A DNA stretch of 64,000 nucleotides, taken from CAVVJA01 sp963801715. GTDB lineage: Bacteria; Actinomycetota; Actinomycetes; Mycobacteriales; Jatrophihabitantaceae. The stretch covers positions 1-64,000 of the forward strand of contig CAWDGB010000002.1 in the NCBI GenBank assembly GCA_963801715.1, in the 5' to 3' direction. Below the pieces are notes generated by a model. That model made no database searches and was not told the origin of the DNA. It was given only the letters and a program-made list of their open reading frames with translations. This document shows positions 10,049-19,665 of the stretch, piece after piece. How positions within the stretch are numbered: the stretch's first letter is position 1; each line of letters starts with the position of its first letter. The position numbers and the translations under genes were made by a program.

Positions 10049-10204
10049 ATGATCATCCTCGGTGTCGTCCTGCTGATCGTCGGTTTCTTGACCGGGATCC
10101 CGATCATTTGGACTCTGGGCATCATCGCGCTCGTCATTGGCGTGATATTGGCCATTGTCGGCGCCAGCGGCCGGGCCGTCGGGGGTCGGGCACACTACTG
10201 GTAA
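10049..10204 (+). CDS. DUF6131 family small membrane protein
   Basis: A 51-aa protein starting MIILGVVLLIVGFLTGIPII and ending GRAVGGRAHYW. It has two closely spaced hydrophobic helices forming a hairpin. The sequence and the HYW-like C-terminus match the DUF6131 family of actinobacterial small membrane proteins, whose function is unknown. The ribosome binding site AAGGAGAGG lies 5 nt before ATG 10049. A degenerate copy of its 3' end is recognisable near 19.86-19.91 kb. Confidence 0.85.
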   Translation: MIILGVVLLIVGFLTGIPIIWTLGIIALVIGVILAIVGASGRAVGGRAHYW

Positions 10205-10215
10205 GACGTCGAGCG

Positions 10216-13200
10216 GTGCGCAATTCAACTTCCAGCGCGAGGGTTGATGCCCTCGCGCTGGAGCGAGAACTCCAGGCCCGGGTTGACGGTGAAGTGCGAT
10301 TCGACGCGGGATCACGGGCCACGTACTCCACCGACGCATCCAACTTCCGCCAGGTCCCCATCGGCGTCGTCGTGCCGCGCACAGTCGACGCGGCCGTCGA
10401 AGCGATCGGCGTCTGTCGGGAACGTGACGCACCGGTACTCTCCCGAGGCGGCGGCACGAGCCTAGCCGGGCAATGTACGAATGCCGCAGTGGTCCTCGAC
10501 TGGTCCAAGTACTGCCATCGTGTCGTCTCGGTCGATCCGCAGGCCCGCACCTGCATCGTCGAGCCCGGGATCGTTTTGGATGCGCTCAATCAGCAGCTGG
10601 CAGTGCATGGGCTGCGCTACGGACCAGAGCCAGCGACGCATCCCAACTGCACGCTCGGTGGGATGATCGGCAACAACTCCTGCGGTGCGACAGCGCAACG
10701 CACGGGCAAAGTGGTCGATAATATCGCCCGTCTCGAGGTTCTGCTCTACGACGGCACGCGATTCTGGTGTGGCGAGACGACCGACGACGAGTACAAAGCG
10801 ATAGAACGCCACGGCAACCGGCAAGCGAGCGTCTACCGACAACTGCGGCGCCTGCGCGATCGATATGCGGACGAGATTCGCCACCGCTATCCAGACATCC
10901 CACGCCGCGTATCCGGTTATAACCTGGACTCGCTCCTGCCGGAGAAACACTTCGATGTCGCGGGAACCCTGGTCGGAAGTGAGTCAACGCTGGTCACGGT
11001 GCTCCATGCGGAGCTGGAGCTGGTTCCCGTGCTACCGGAGCGCGCGCTTGTCGTGCTTGGCTTTCCGGACATCGTGGCCGCAGCAGACGCTGTGCCCGCA
11101 GTGCTGCCCCACCAGCCAATCGCACTGGAGGGAGTCGACCACCGGCTCATTCACGACGAACAGATCAAGCGTCTCAACCCGAAGGCTCTGGAGGAACTGC
11201 CTGCGGGCAAAGGCTTTCTCATGGTCCAGTTCGGCGGCGACACTCGTGAGGACGTCGACGCGGCCGCACACCGCATGCTCGATGCGTTGCGGGAATCTGA
11301 GCACGACCCCAACGTCGCGGTGCTCGACGATCCCACCATCGAGGACGAGCTGTGGCAGGTCCGTGAGGCCGGTCTCGGGGCCACCGCACATGTTCCCGGC
11401 CATCGCGACACATTCGAGGGCTGGGAAGATTCGGCGGTTGCTCCGGAGCGGCTCGGCGCCTACCTGCGAGATCTGGAGAAGCTGTACGAAGAGTTCGGGT
11501 ACGCCGACGAGACTGCACCCAGCCTTTACGGCCACTTCGGTCAGGGTTGCGTGCACACCCGCATCCCGTTCGATCTGTATTCAGCCGACGGCGTCGCCAC
11601 GTACCGGCGGTTCATGGAACGCGCGGCCGATCTCGTAGCCACTCATGGCGGATCCCTCTCCGGAGAGCATGGCGACGGGCAGTCCCGAGGCGAGCTCCTA
11701 CCGCGGATGTTCGGCGACGAGATCGTGCAGGCGTGCGGCGAACTCAAGGCGATCTTCGATCCGCTCGACCGGCTGAATCCCGGCAAGATCATCGACCCAT
11801 ACCGCGTCGACGAGAACCTGCGTCTCGGGGGATCGTGGTCACCGCGTGAGACGGGCCCGCTCCACTTCGCCTTTCCAGACGACGGTGGCTCGTTCGCCGA
11901 CGCGGCCAACCGATGCGTCGGCGTGGGGAAGTGCCGTCAGCACGAGCACCCCAAGGGCGCTGTGATGTGCCCCAGCTACCAGGTGACCAGGGAGGAAGAC
12001 ACTCCACGCGAGGGCGGGCCCGGTTGCTGTTCGAGATGCTGAACGGTCACGGTGACGGTCCGGTGGAAGACGGCTGGCGGTCAACGGCGATCCGCGACGC
12101 GCTGGATCTCTGCTTAGCCTGCAAGGGCTGTAAGACGGACTGCCCGGCCAACGTCGACATGGCAACCTACAAAGCAGAATTCCTCGCCCATCACTACGCC
12201 GGACGGTTGCGCCCGCGAAGCCACTACGCGCTCGGCTGGCTACCACTGATGGCGACCGCCCTTGGTCGCAGCCGGACTGCAGGCGTCGTCAACGCGATCA
12301 CCCGCGCGCCGCTGCTGCCGCATGTGCTGACTCGAATGGCCGGGCTCGAGCAACGAGAGATCCCGCTTTTTGCGACGGAATCTCTTCAGCAGTGGGCGGC
12401 CGATCGCGGATCGTCTCCACCCGGCACGCACGGACGGGTGCTGCTCTGGCCGGACACCTTTACCAACTATTTCCACCCGCATGTCGGATTGTCGGCGGTG
12501 CGGGTCCTCGAAGATGCCGGCTGGCACGTCGATATCCCCGCCGAACCGCTGTGCTGTGGGCTGACCTGGATTTCGACCGGACAGCTCGCGACAGCGAAGC
12601 GGGTGCTCCGGCGCACCAGCGCGCGTCTGGCTGAGCACGTGCGCGCTGGCGGACTCGTCGTAGGGCTGGAACCAAGCTGCACAGCCGTTTTCCGCTCTGA
12701 TGGGCCCGAGCTATTGCCCGACAACCGGGACATCGCGCGGCTGCGTGACCAGACCGTCACGTTGTCCGAGCTACTGCTCGACCACACACCTGGATGGACG
12801 CCGATGACCGCTCCAGGCGACGTGCACGCCCTCGCGTAGGTGCACTGCCACCAGCACGCGATTACCGGCTGGGAGAAGGACCAGGATCTGCTGGCCGGTG
12901 CCGGCGTGTCAGTCGTGCGGTTACAGTCCGGATGCTGTGGGTTGGCCGGCAACTTCGGATTCGAACGCGGCCACCTGGACGTCAGCAAGGCCTGCGCCGA
13001 ACAGGTATTACTTCCGGCATTACGCGCGGCCGACCCGAATACGGCAATGCTCGCCGATGGATTCAGCTGCCGAACGCAGATTCACGAGCTGTCCGACCGC
13101 GACGGCATTCATCTGGCCGAGTTGCTCGCGGCCGTTCTTGACTCGGACGCCGCGCCTGATTGGACGACCGCGCAGCGCCCGTCAGAGCCGCCGCGGTGGG

Positions 13201-13307
13201 CGCGCACCACCGCAACGGCCGCACCCGCAGTCGTCGGTCTGTCGTTCGTCAGCTGGTTAGCACGCGCGCTCATGCGGATGGCGAGACGCACCTATCCGCC
13301 CGTCTGA
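10216..13307 (+). pseudogene. FAD-linked oxidase / Fe-S oxidoreductase fusion (GlcD-GlpC type), frameshift plus nonsense codon
   Basis: One long gene, about 1,030 codons. The first 590 residues are a D-lactate/2-hydroxyacid dehydrogenase-type FAD_binding_4 domain (VLSRGGGTSLAGQCTN, THPNCTLGGMIGNNSCGA, SLSGEHGDGQSRGELL). The second half is a GlpC-like Fe-S module (CVGVGKCRQH, CLACKGCKTDCPANVDMATY, and CCG motifs in AEPLCCGLTW and SGCCGLAGNFG). It would oxidise a 2-hydroxyacid and pass electrons on through the clusters. Two lesions split it: a missing base near 12000 (after TREED) and an in-frame TAG at 12837-12839 exactly where CAG (Gln before VHCHQHAITGW) is expected. Each piece is otherwise well conserved. 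Confidence 0.85.
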
Positions 13308-13405
13308 ACATGCGCTAACCGCCGGGCCGGCATGGGGTGGATTCCGGCCTTTCGTGGGTACACCTACTACGAGTCGTACGCATCCCCTAGCGACGCCCGG
13401 AAAGG

Positions 13406-14338
13406 ATGACGGCCGTGGTTTTCGCGCTCGGCGTCACCGCTGCGTTGCTCCTCGGCCTCGGGTGGGTGTTGCAGCAGAAGGTCGCCGCAACGTTCACGAG
13501 CTCTGATCTGACGGCCTGGCGGCTGCTACTGGCACTTATCCGAAAACGATGGTGGTGGATAGGTATCGGGTCGATGACGGTCGGGCAAACCCTGAGCGCT
13601 TGGGCCCTGCAGCTTGCCCCGGTGACATTGGTCGAACCGCTGCTGCTGAGCTGCCTGCTGTTCGCGTTCTTCTTCGCCGCCGTTATCGCGCGGCGTGCGC
13701 CGCGGTGGCAGGAGGTTGTGGGTGCGGTGCTGCTGGCGGGGGCGCTCGCGGCGTTTCTGTCGGTGGGCGATCCACGGGCTGATGCGCACTCGGATCCTGG
13801 CTTGACCGCGATCCTCGTCGCCGCCGGGCTCAGTGTCGCTGTAGCGTTCGCTATCGTCGCGCCGGCTAAGACATTGGGCAGACACAACCGGCTCATTCCC
13901 GAAGCCGTCCTGTTTGCCACGGCCGCAGGCATCATGTATGGCTTGCAAGACGCCACCACCCGCGGTGCGATCGTGCAGGCTCAGCGGAACAACCTGATCG
14001 CGTTGATGTCCACCGCGTGGCCCTATCTGGTCGTGGGCGCGGCAACCGCCGGAGTGCTCCTGTCGCAAACCGCATTCCGGGCCGTCCGCCTTAACCACTC
14101 GCTACCACCGACCGCGGCCGCCCAACCGATCGCCGGCATCGTCCTCGGTCTCGCACTTCTCGGCGACCACCTGACCGTCCACGGCGCCGCCCTCGCCGTT
14201 GAAGTCGTGAGCCTCGTCGCGATGCTCATCGCAGTGTTTGTCATCGGCCGCTCGCCCCAACTGGCAATGCGGAGTCGCGACGAGTGGCCGCGCAGCACGC
14301 GCGCCGAGACGCAAACCGAGCTGGCGACCAACCGCTGA
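13406..14338 (+). CDS. DMT/EamA-like multidrug-metabolite transporter family membrane protein
   Basis: A 310-aa protein with about nine to ten hydrophobic helices and the two-repeat plan of DMT-superfamily permeases (first repeat begins ALGVTAALLLGLGWVLQQKV, second PEAVLFATAAGIMYGLQDAT). It resembles the actinobacterial NIPA-like/DMT group; the substrate is unknown. ATG 13406 follows GGAAAGG directly. It is monocistronic, with a gap of about 90 bp to the convergent PAP2 gene. Confidence 0.8.
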   Translation: MTAVVFALGVTAALLLGLGWVLQQKVAATFTSSDLTAWRLLLALIRKRWWWIGIGSMTVGQTLSAWALQLAPVTLVEPLLLSCLLFAFFFAAVIARRAPRWQEVVGAVLLAGALAAFLSVGDPRADAHSDPGLTAILVAAGLSVAVAFAIVAPAKTLGRHNRLIPEAVLFATAAGIMYGLQDATTRGAIVQAQRNNLIALMSTAWPYLVVGAATAGVLLSQTAFRAVRLNHSLPPTAAAQPIAGIVLGLALLGDHLTVHGAALAVEVVSLVAMLIAVFVIGRSPQLAMRSRDEWPRSTRAETQTELATNR

Positions 14339-14428
14339 GGAGCCCACCGGATCGGGTAACGCTCTCGTCATCCCGCCGAGCATGGCCGATACGGCAGGCC
14401 CAGCGCAGTCACCGCGCCGGAAGCGGGC

Positions 14429-15166
14429 CTAGTCGGGGTTTGCCGGTTCGAGCTCTGGGTCTTGCGGGACCGACAGGCGATTGAGGTCGCGACGCCAGGC
14501 GGAGAACGCGGTCGTCATGGCGAGCAGCCACGCCGTGCCGATGACGAGGGCGCCAACGACATCTGACAAGTAATGCACGCCGAGAGCGATGCGCGAGAAT
14601 GCAACGAGCGCGACTGCTAGACCAGCCGCGGCGATGACCCACCCGCGGGCCGGCCGGGGAATGACGGGAAGGAAGATCAGGACAAGGATGCCGAATCCGA
14701 CCGTGGCGGCTTGGGTATGGCCGCTCGGGAACGATCTGCCGGCGGCGACGGCGACCGGGTCCGCCAAGTGCGGCCGCGCGCGATCCACGGCCCACTTGAT
14801 CAGAGTGTTAAGCAGGGAACTCCCGAGCGCCGTGATCGCGAGGAAGGCTGCGAGCCGGGGACGGCGAGTTAACAGCAACCAGATGAAGACGGGAGTGAGG
14901 ACGATCCACCAGCCCAGGGGGGAAACGATCGCGCTGATGGTTCGCATACTCGCGGTGAACGCCGGATGCCCGACTGCATAGCTGTGCAGCGACTCGGCGG
15001 TGTCGCGATCCACGAGAGTGAGTGGCGCCGACTTGGAGACGATCAGGAATACCAGGCCGGCGAACGGTAACGCAACAAGCAGCACGGCAATAAATGCGAG
15101 CACGGCGTGCACGCCGAAGCGCCGGGCGGCCCGTTCTCGTCGCTCAGTGACCGTGTTCTCAGACAT
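14429..15166 (-). CDS. Phosphatase PAP2 family membrane protein
   Basis: A 245-aa integral membrane phosphatase. The three PAP2 motifs are present: KWAVDRARP (KxxxxxxRP), SFPSGHTQAA (PSGH) and SRIALGVHYLSDVVGA (SRxxxxxHxxxD). Five to six hydrophobic helices surround them. Family members dephosphorylate phosphatidic acid or undecaprenyl pyrophosphate at the outer face of the membrane; the substrate here is not determinable. Its start lies 61 bp from the start of a divergent phospholipase D, so the two probably share a promoter region and act on related lipids. Confidence 0.9.
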   Translation of the reverse strand: MSENTVTERRERAARRFGVHAVLAFIAVLLVALPFAGLVFLIVSKSAPLTLVDRDTAESLHSYAVGHPAFTASMRTISAIVSPLGWWIVLTPVFIWLLLTRRPRLAAFLAITALGSSLLNTLIKWAVDRARPHLADPVAVAAGRSFPSGHTQAATVGFGILVLIFLPVIPRPARGWVIAAAGLAVALVAFSRIALGVHYLSDVVGALVIGTAWLLAMTTAFSAWRRDLNRLSVPQDPELEPANPD

Positions 15167-15227
15167 GACGAATCCGTGAAGCGCGTTGTGGTAGACGCCG
15201 GCGCTCGTCCTCGACAGACTGACGCTC

Positions 15228-16829
15228 GTGACGCGTGCCCCGGGGGCGGTAATTGACGATTGGTTCCTTGTCGATGCAGAGCGGCGCAACCGTGCGTCCG
15301 ACATTCGGGACTGGACGACGGGCAATGCGGTCGAACCGCTCGTCGACGGCGCCAGCTACTTCCCGGCGCTGTATGACGCCCTCTGCGCGACGAGGGCCGG
15401 AGACCAGATCTATTTTGCCGATTTTCGCGCTGACACCGAAGAACTCCTCAGCGGCCCAGGCACCTCCGTCGGACATATCCTCGCGGAGCTGGCCGAACGG
15501 GGTGTCTTGATCTTCGGATTGGTCTGGCGATCTCAGCCGAGCTGGTTGGACCAAAGCGAAGGTAAGAATGCCGAGCTGGTTAGAAAGGTGTCTGACGCCG
15601 GCGGCGAGGTCTTGCTGGATGCGCGTACCCGCCGCGGCGGATCTCACCATCAGAAGTTCGTCGTCATCCGACACCCGGGACGTCCGGAGCATGATGTGGC
15701 GTTCGTCGGAGGCATCGATCTGGGACTGAGCCGGCACGATGGCGGCCAGCACGAAGGAGATCCGCAGGCGATGGACTTTCCTTCCGGGTATGGTGAACGC
15801 CCGCCTTGGCATGACGTGCAGGCCGCGATCCGGGGCCCTGGTATTGCTGATATCGAGTACACCTTCCGGGAGCGATGGGCTGGGAGCAGCGTGCTCGATC
15901 TGCCGAGTCCGGTGCGGATGGCGATCGACCGCGCCTACCACGCCGGCAAGCTGGTTGGTCGTGAGCTGCCTGCTCCACTCCCAGAGCCACCCGCTGTCGG
16001 TACGCACGCCGTTCAGGTACTTCGCACTTATCCCGCGCGACTGCGTCGCTACCCATTCGCGCCGCTCGGTGAGCGAAGCATCGGGTATGCCTACCGGAAA
16101 GTTCTCGTCCGCGCGCGCCGTCTGATCTACATCGAGGATCAGTATCTGTGGGCACCGTTCGTCGCTGATCTCATTGCCGATGCCTTGCGCGCCCAGCCTG
16201 ATCTGCACGTGATAGCCGTAGTGCCTCGATTCCCGGACAAAGACGGGCCTGCGCGGTGGCCGAGCTTGGTCGGACGAGAGCAAGCGATCAAGGTATGTCG
16301 GGCCGCCGCTCGGGACCGCTTCGCCATCTACGACATCGAGAACCACGCCGGCACACCGGTCTATGTGCACGCCAAGGTAGTCGTCGTAGACGACGTATGG
16401 GCGATGATCGGTTCGGACAACCTCAACCGGCGCTCGTGGACACATGACAGCGAAATGTCCTGTGCCGTGCTTGATCGGAACGTCGACGATCGTGAGCCGC
16501 GGGATCCCGCGGGGATGGGCGATCAGGCACGAGTCTTCGCCCGCGAACTCCGCTTGCGATTGTGGCGCGAGCATCTCGACTTCGACGAGAACGCCGGCCA
16601 GGAGATGATCGATCCGCTCAAAGCGTTCGACCTGATGCGCCGAAGCGCCGAGGCGTTGCAAGCGTGGTATGACGGCGGTTGTGTGGGGGATCGACCTCCG
16701 GGCCGGCTTCGACCGCACGTACCGGAGCGCCTCCCGCGGCGGCACCGTCCCTGGGCTGTGCCGCTGTACCGGCTGGTCTACGACCCTGACGGCCGTTCGC
16801 TGCGCGATCGCGTTCGCCAGCGCCCCTAG
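15228..16829 (+). CDS. Phospholipase D-like protein (HKD superfamily)
   Basis: A 533-aa protein with two HKD modules. The first, GGSHHQKFVVIRHPG, has Arg where the HxKx4D motif usually has Asp, followed by DVAFVGGIDLGLSR; related actinobacterial proteins appear to show the same replacement. The second is canonical: VHAKVVVVDDVWAMIGSDN. The spacing matches phospholipase D enzymes that hydrolyse or transphosphatidylate phospholipids. No signal peptide is evident. GTG 15228 is used; upstream is the divergent PAP2 gene. The 3' end overlaps the convergent lipid kinase gene by 4 nt. Confidence 0.88.
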   Translation: MTRAPGAVIDDWFLVDAERRNRASDIRDWTTGNAVEPLVDGASYFPALYDALCATRAGDQIYFADFRADTEELLSGPGTSVGHILAELAERGVLIFGLVWRSQPSWLDQSEGKNAELVRKVSDAGGEVLLDARTRRGGSHHQKFVVIRHPGRPEHDVAFVGGIDLGLSRHDGGQHEGDPQAMDFPSGYGERPPWHDVQAAIRGPGIADIEYTFRERWAGSSVLDLPSPVRMAIDRAYHAGKLVGRELPAPLPEPPAVGTHAVQVLRTYPARLRRYPFAPLGERSIGYAYRKVLVRARRLIYIEDQYLWAPFVADLIADALRAQPDLHVIAVVPRFPDKDGPARWPSLVGREQAIKVCRAAARDRFAIYDIENHAGTPVYVHAKVVVVDDVWAMIGSDNLNRRSWTHDSEMSCAVLDRNVDDREPRDPAGMGDQARVFARELRLRLWREHLDFDENAGQEMIDPLKAFDLMRRSAEALQAWYDGGCVGDRPPGRLRPHVPERLPRRHRPWAVPLYRLVYDPDGRSLRDRVRQRP

Positions 16830-17695
16830 CGGGTGCACAGCCGGAGCGCCTTAGGTAACACCGTCACAGTGAGCTCGCTGATTTCGCCGGCGTAGTCGCC
16901 ATCGAATTCCACAGCTACGGGCTTATCGACACTTACCGTCGCCGTGCGGCCTTGGAACATCATCGTGCGAGGACTGGTTCGCAGGTGCCCGCGAACTATC
17001 CGCGTGACGAGCCCGAGAGTGTCTCGCCAGGTACGCGGGGCGAGCACAATGACGTCCAGACGGCCATCTCGCGGGTCGGCGTCAGGGAGCACGTCCATGC
17101 CGCCCTGCAACTGGCCCACATTCCCGATCATGACGGCCAATGCTGTGATTCTCACATCAGGACGACCATCCACGCTGATGGCATAGCGCCGCCGCGGCGT
17201 CCGCCGTAGCGCCCTCAAGCCACCGCCGAGATACGCCAGCCAGCCGAAGCGAGTCTTGCCGGCGTCGTCGGTCTCGCGCATCATCGTGGCGTCGAAGCCC
17301 AGTCCGGCCATCACCGTGAAGCGCCGGCCGTCGGCCTGCAGCACGTCGATGTGGTCGCGGCCTGATCCGGCGGCTCGGTCAAGGGCCTCGCCGAGATCAA
17401 GCGGCAAGCCAAGGTTGCGGGCCAGGAGGTTACCCGTGCCTACCGGGAGCAATGCCAGCGCGACTTGCGTCCCGGCCAGTACCTCGACGGCTTGGGCGAC
17501 CGTACCGTCGCCACCGGCGACGAGAACCACGTCGGCGCCCTCGTCGAGCGCTTGCCGGGTCTGGCCTGCGCCAGGATCCGCGGGCACGGTCTCGAACCAG
17601 AGCAGGTCGTCATGCGGCCACCGACGCTTGACCTCGATCCGCAGCTCCTCCAGGTCGTCGACCGTCGTCGGGTTGCAGATCACCGCGAGTCTCAT
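16826..17695 (-). CDS. Diacylglycerol kinase family lipid kinase
   Basis: A 289-aa soluble lipid kinase of the DagK/YegS/BmrU family. It has the nucleotide-binding motif VVLVAGGDGTVAQAVEVL, the following LLPVGTGNLLARNLGLPL, and the C-terminal beta domain (VAVEFDGDYAGEISELTVTV). It would phosphorylate diacylglycerol or a related lipid at the inner leaflet, opposing the PAP2 phosphatase encoded just upstream. Its ATG overlaps the stop of that PAP2 gene (ATGA), indicating translational coupling. Confidence 0.92.
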   Translation of the reverse strand: MRLAVICNPTTVDDLEELRIEVKRRWPHDDLLWFETVPADPGAGQTRQALDEGADVVLVAGGDGTVAQAVEVLAGTQVALALLPVGTGNLLARNLGLPLDLGEALDRAAGSGRDHIDVLQADGRRFTVMAGLGFDATMMRETDDAGKTRFGWLAYLGGGLRALRRTPRRRYAISVDGRPDVRITALAVMIGNVGQLQGGMDVLPDADPRDGRLDVIVLAPRTWRDTLGLVTRIVRGHLRTSPRTMMFQGRTATVSVDKPVAVEFDGDYAGEISELTVTVLPKALRLCTR

Positions 17696-18393
17696 TGTCG
17701 CGGCCGACGCAGAACGACGATTGCGGTGATGGTCAACCAGAGCATTGCCAGCAACGCACCCGCGAAGACATCCGTGGGGTAGTGCATTCCCCGGTACAGG
17801 CGGGCAAGGCCCACGCAGATCGGAGCGGCAATCGCGACCGTCACGGCCAAGCCTCTCAGCCAGGGCCGTCGGCTAGACGACAGTGCGATCAGTGCCAGTG
17901 CCCCGTAGAGCGTGACGGCAGCGGCCGTATGGCCTGACGGAAAGCTCGAAGTCGGCGGCGCATCGTCCAGATGCGGCACCGGCGGCCGCGGCCGGTCGAT
18001 GACCATCGTCGAGCAAACGAAGATCGTGACTTCCCCCAGCACTGCCACCAGCAGGAATACCGACTCCCGCCAGCGGTGTAGCCGCACCCGCATCCCGACA
18101 AAGAAGACCAATCCGATGGCGATCACCGTGTATGTCTCGGCCGCGAAGGTCATCCAATGCGTGACCGTGTCCCATGGAGCCGTGCGATGGTCGGCGAAGA
18201 ACCGAACCACTGATTCGTCCCACCGTTCGAATGCCGTCCCGCGCAACGGCCTGGTCAGCAGATAGCCGATCCCACAAAGGAGAGCCCAGACCACGACAGC
18301 AGACGGAACCAGCCGGACGAGCGCGTATCGGAATCCACCAACGCCTCGGGCGGAAAGTCGCGCGGGATCCGCGCGGAGGGTAACCGTGGGCAT
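17692..18393 (-). CDS. Phosphatase PAP2 family membrane protein (second copy)
   Basis: About 233 aa from ATG 18393 (MPTVTLRADP). PAP2 motifs: VIDRPRPPVPHL, SSFPSGHTAAAVTLYG and ARLYRGMHYPTDVFAGALL. It is only distantly similar to the PAP2 protein at 14.4-15.2 kb. It lies one base after the DUF1206 stop and overlaps the lipid kinase start by 4 nt, so the three form one operon. Pairing a lipid phosphatase with a lipid kinase suggests phosphatidate/diacylglycerol interconversion or undecaprenyl phosphate recycling. Confidence 0.9.
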   Translation of the reverse strand: MPTVTLRADPARLSARGVGGFRYALVRLVPSAVVVWALLCGIGYLLTRPLRGTAFERWDESVVRFFADHRTAPWDTVTHWMTFAAETYTVIAIGLVFFVGMRVRLHRWRESVFLLVAVLGEVTIFVCSTMVIDRPRPPVPHLDDAPPTSSFPSGHTAAAVTLYGALALIALSSSRRPWLRGLAVTVAIAAPICVGLARLYRGMHYPTDVFAGALLAMLWLTITAIVVLRRPRQ

Positions 18394-18394
18394 G

Positions 18395-19207
18395 TCAGGT
18401 CCGGTGCCACTTGGCCTCGGCAAACCCGTAGGCAGCAAAGACGATCAGGCCGAGCCCAGCGAGGAAGACCAGGACCGGACCACCGGACATGGTCAACAAC
18501 TCTCTGAACGCCTGATCCAACCCGCCCGCCTTGCTCGGGTTCGCAGTGACCGCTGCGACGATCACGAACACTCCAGCCAGAGCGAATACCACGCCGCGAG
18601 CGGCCGTCCCGGCGACCCCGAGCCATTCCACAACTCGACGCTGAGTCGGACTCATCCGGCCTAGCTCCAAGTACTTCTCGAACTTGCGGGTGAGGCCTTG
18701 CATCACCAACACGACGCCGCAGACCACGATGACCACGCCGACCAGGCCGACGACCCATCGTCCGCCCGTGTGCTGCATGGCCTTCGCCGTCCACAACTCC
18801 TGGCGCTGCGCCTGGCTGCCGGCGTTCGCGCCGATGGCCACCCGTACTGCCGTAATCGCGAAGAACAAATAGATCAGTCCGCGCGCGAACGACTGCAACC
18901 GTGGACCAACCTTGCGACCCTCACCTACCACACCGAACGCGGCCTCACTGAACCGCCACAACGCATATCCGAACAGTCCAATGGCGATCAGCCACACCAG
19001 CACCACGCCTCCGGTGTGTTTCGTCAGAACCTGCAACGCCCCCTGCTGGTCGGGTTCGTTCGCGTAGTTACCGAGTGCCAGCGCGACCGCGAGGGCGCCG
19101 ATGAGCAAGTAGACAGCTGCGCGGGCCGTCAATCCTGCCCTGGCCAGCCGCGCCATTGGTTGACTTCGTGCGGCTGATCGCACTGACGTCGACATTGACG
19201 CGGTCAT
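18395..19207 (-). CDS. DUF1206 domain-containing membrane protein
   Basis: A 270-aa protein with six helices arranged as three repeated pairs. Each repeat begins with a motif of the ARAGLTARAAVYLLIGALAV type (also SFARGLIYLFFAITAVRVAI and GTAARGVVFALAGVFVIVAA), which defines DUF1206. The function is unknown. As first gene of the DUF1206-PAP2-lipid kinase operon it is presumably an envelope protein connected to lipid metabolism, but that is inference from position only. Confidence 0.88.
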   Translation of the reverse strand: MTASMSTSVRSAARSQPMARLARAGLTARAAVYLLIGALAVALALGNYANEPDQQGALQVLTKHTGGVVLVWLIAIGLFGYALWRFSEAAFGVVGEGRKVGPRLQSFARGLIYLFFAITAVRVAIGANAGSQAQRQELWTAKAMQHTGGRWVVGLVGVVIVVCGVVLVMQGLTRKFEKYLELGRMSPTQRRVVEWLGVAGTAARGVVFALAGVFVIVAAVTANPSKAGGLDQAFRELLTMSGGPVLVFLAGLGLIVFAAYGFAEAKWHRT

Positions 19208-19431
19208 TTCGCGACCCCTCTTCGCTCCTGGAAACCCGACTCATCACCGGATGACTTACCCGATCTCGATGAGTGTCAAACCGGTTCGACCACGTGCCCG
19301 GAACTACGGTCAAGGACCGCGCCCCCGCGAACGGACCGATGATTCAGCCTCCGCCAATAGGAGCTCGGCGCCGGCACGTTGAACAGGCCACCGCTATTGG
19401 CGAAGGCTTGCGGGAGACTCCGGTATTTCGC

Positions 19432-19665
19432 CTATTGATGAGCTCGCTCGTCCGCCTCGGCGGCGGCTGCCTTTGCGCGGGCCTTCTCGGCCTCGGCCTC
19501 CTTAGCCGCGACCTCGCGCTCTGCGGCTGCCTTGTCCTGCTGGGCAAGCCCTTCGGATTTGAGGGATTCGTTCCCAGTCACGGCGCCGACGGCTTCCTTG
19601 GCCTTGCCCTTGACGTCTTCCGCAACACCCTTGACTGCGGCCTCGGGGCCAGTTTCGTCCGTCAC
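19432..19665 (-). CDS. CsbD-like stress protein
   Basis: A 77-aa, strongly charged, alanine-rich protein with the CsbD signature KGVAEDVKGKAKEAVGAVTG near the N-terminus, followed by a long alanine/glutamate helix (AEREVAAKEAEAEKARAKAA). CsbD proteins are small general-stress proteins of unknown mechanism. I prefer GTG 19665 because GGAGGG sits 6 nt upstream; an ATG at 19692 in the same frame would place that site inside the gene. Confidence 0.82.
   Translation of the reverse strand: MTDETGPEAAVKGVAEDVKGKAKEAVGAVTGNESLKSEGLAQQDKAAAEREVAAKEAEAEKARAKAAAAEADERAHQ

Noticed and set aside
12837..12839. Programmed read-through or recoding of TAG in the Fe-S oxidase
   Set aside because: No conserved recoding context is visible, and the same gene has an independent frameshift; mutation or error is simpler.
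15159..16838. A 559-codon open frame on the minus strand opposite the phospholipase D gene
   Set aside because: Antisense shadow; the plus strand encodes a clear two-HKD phospholipase.
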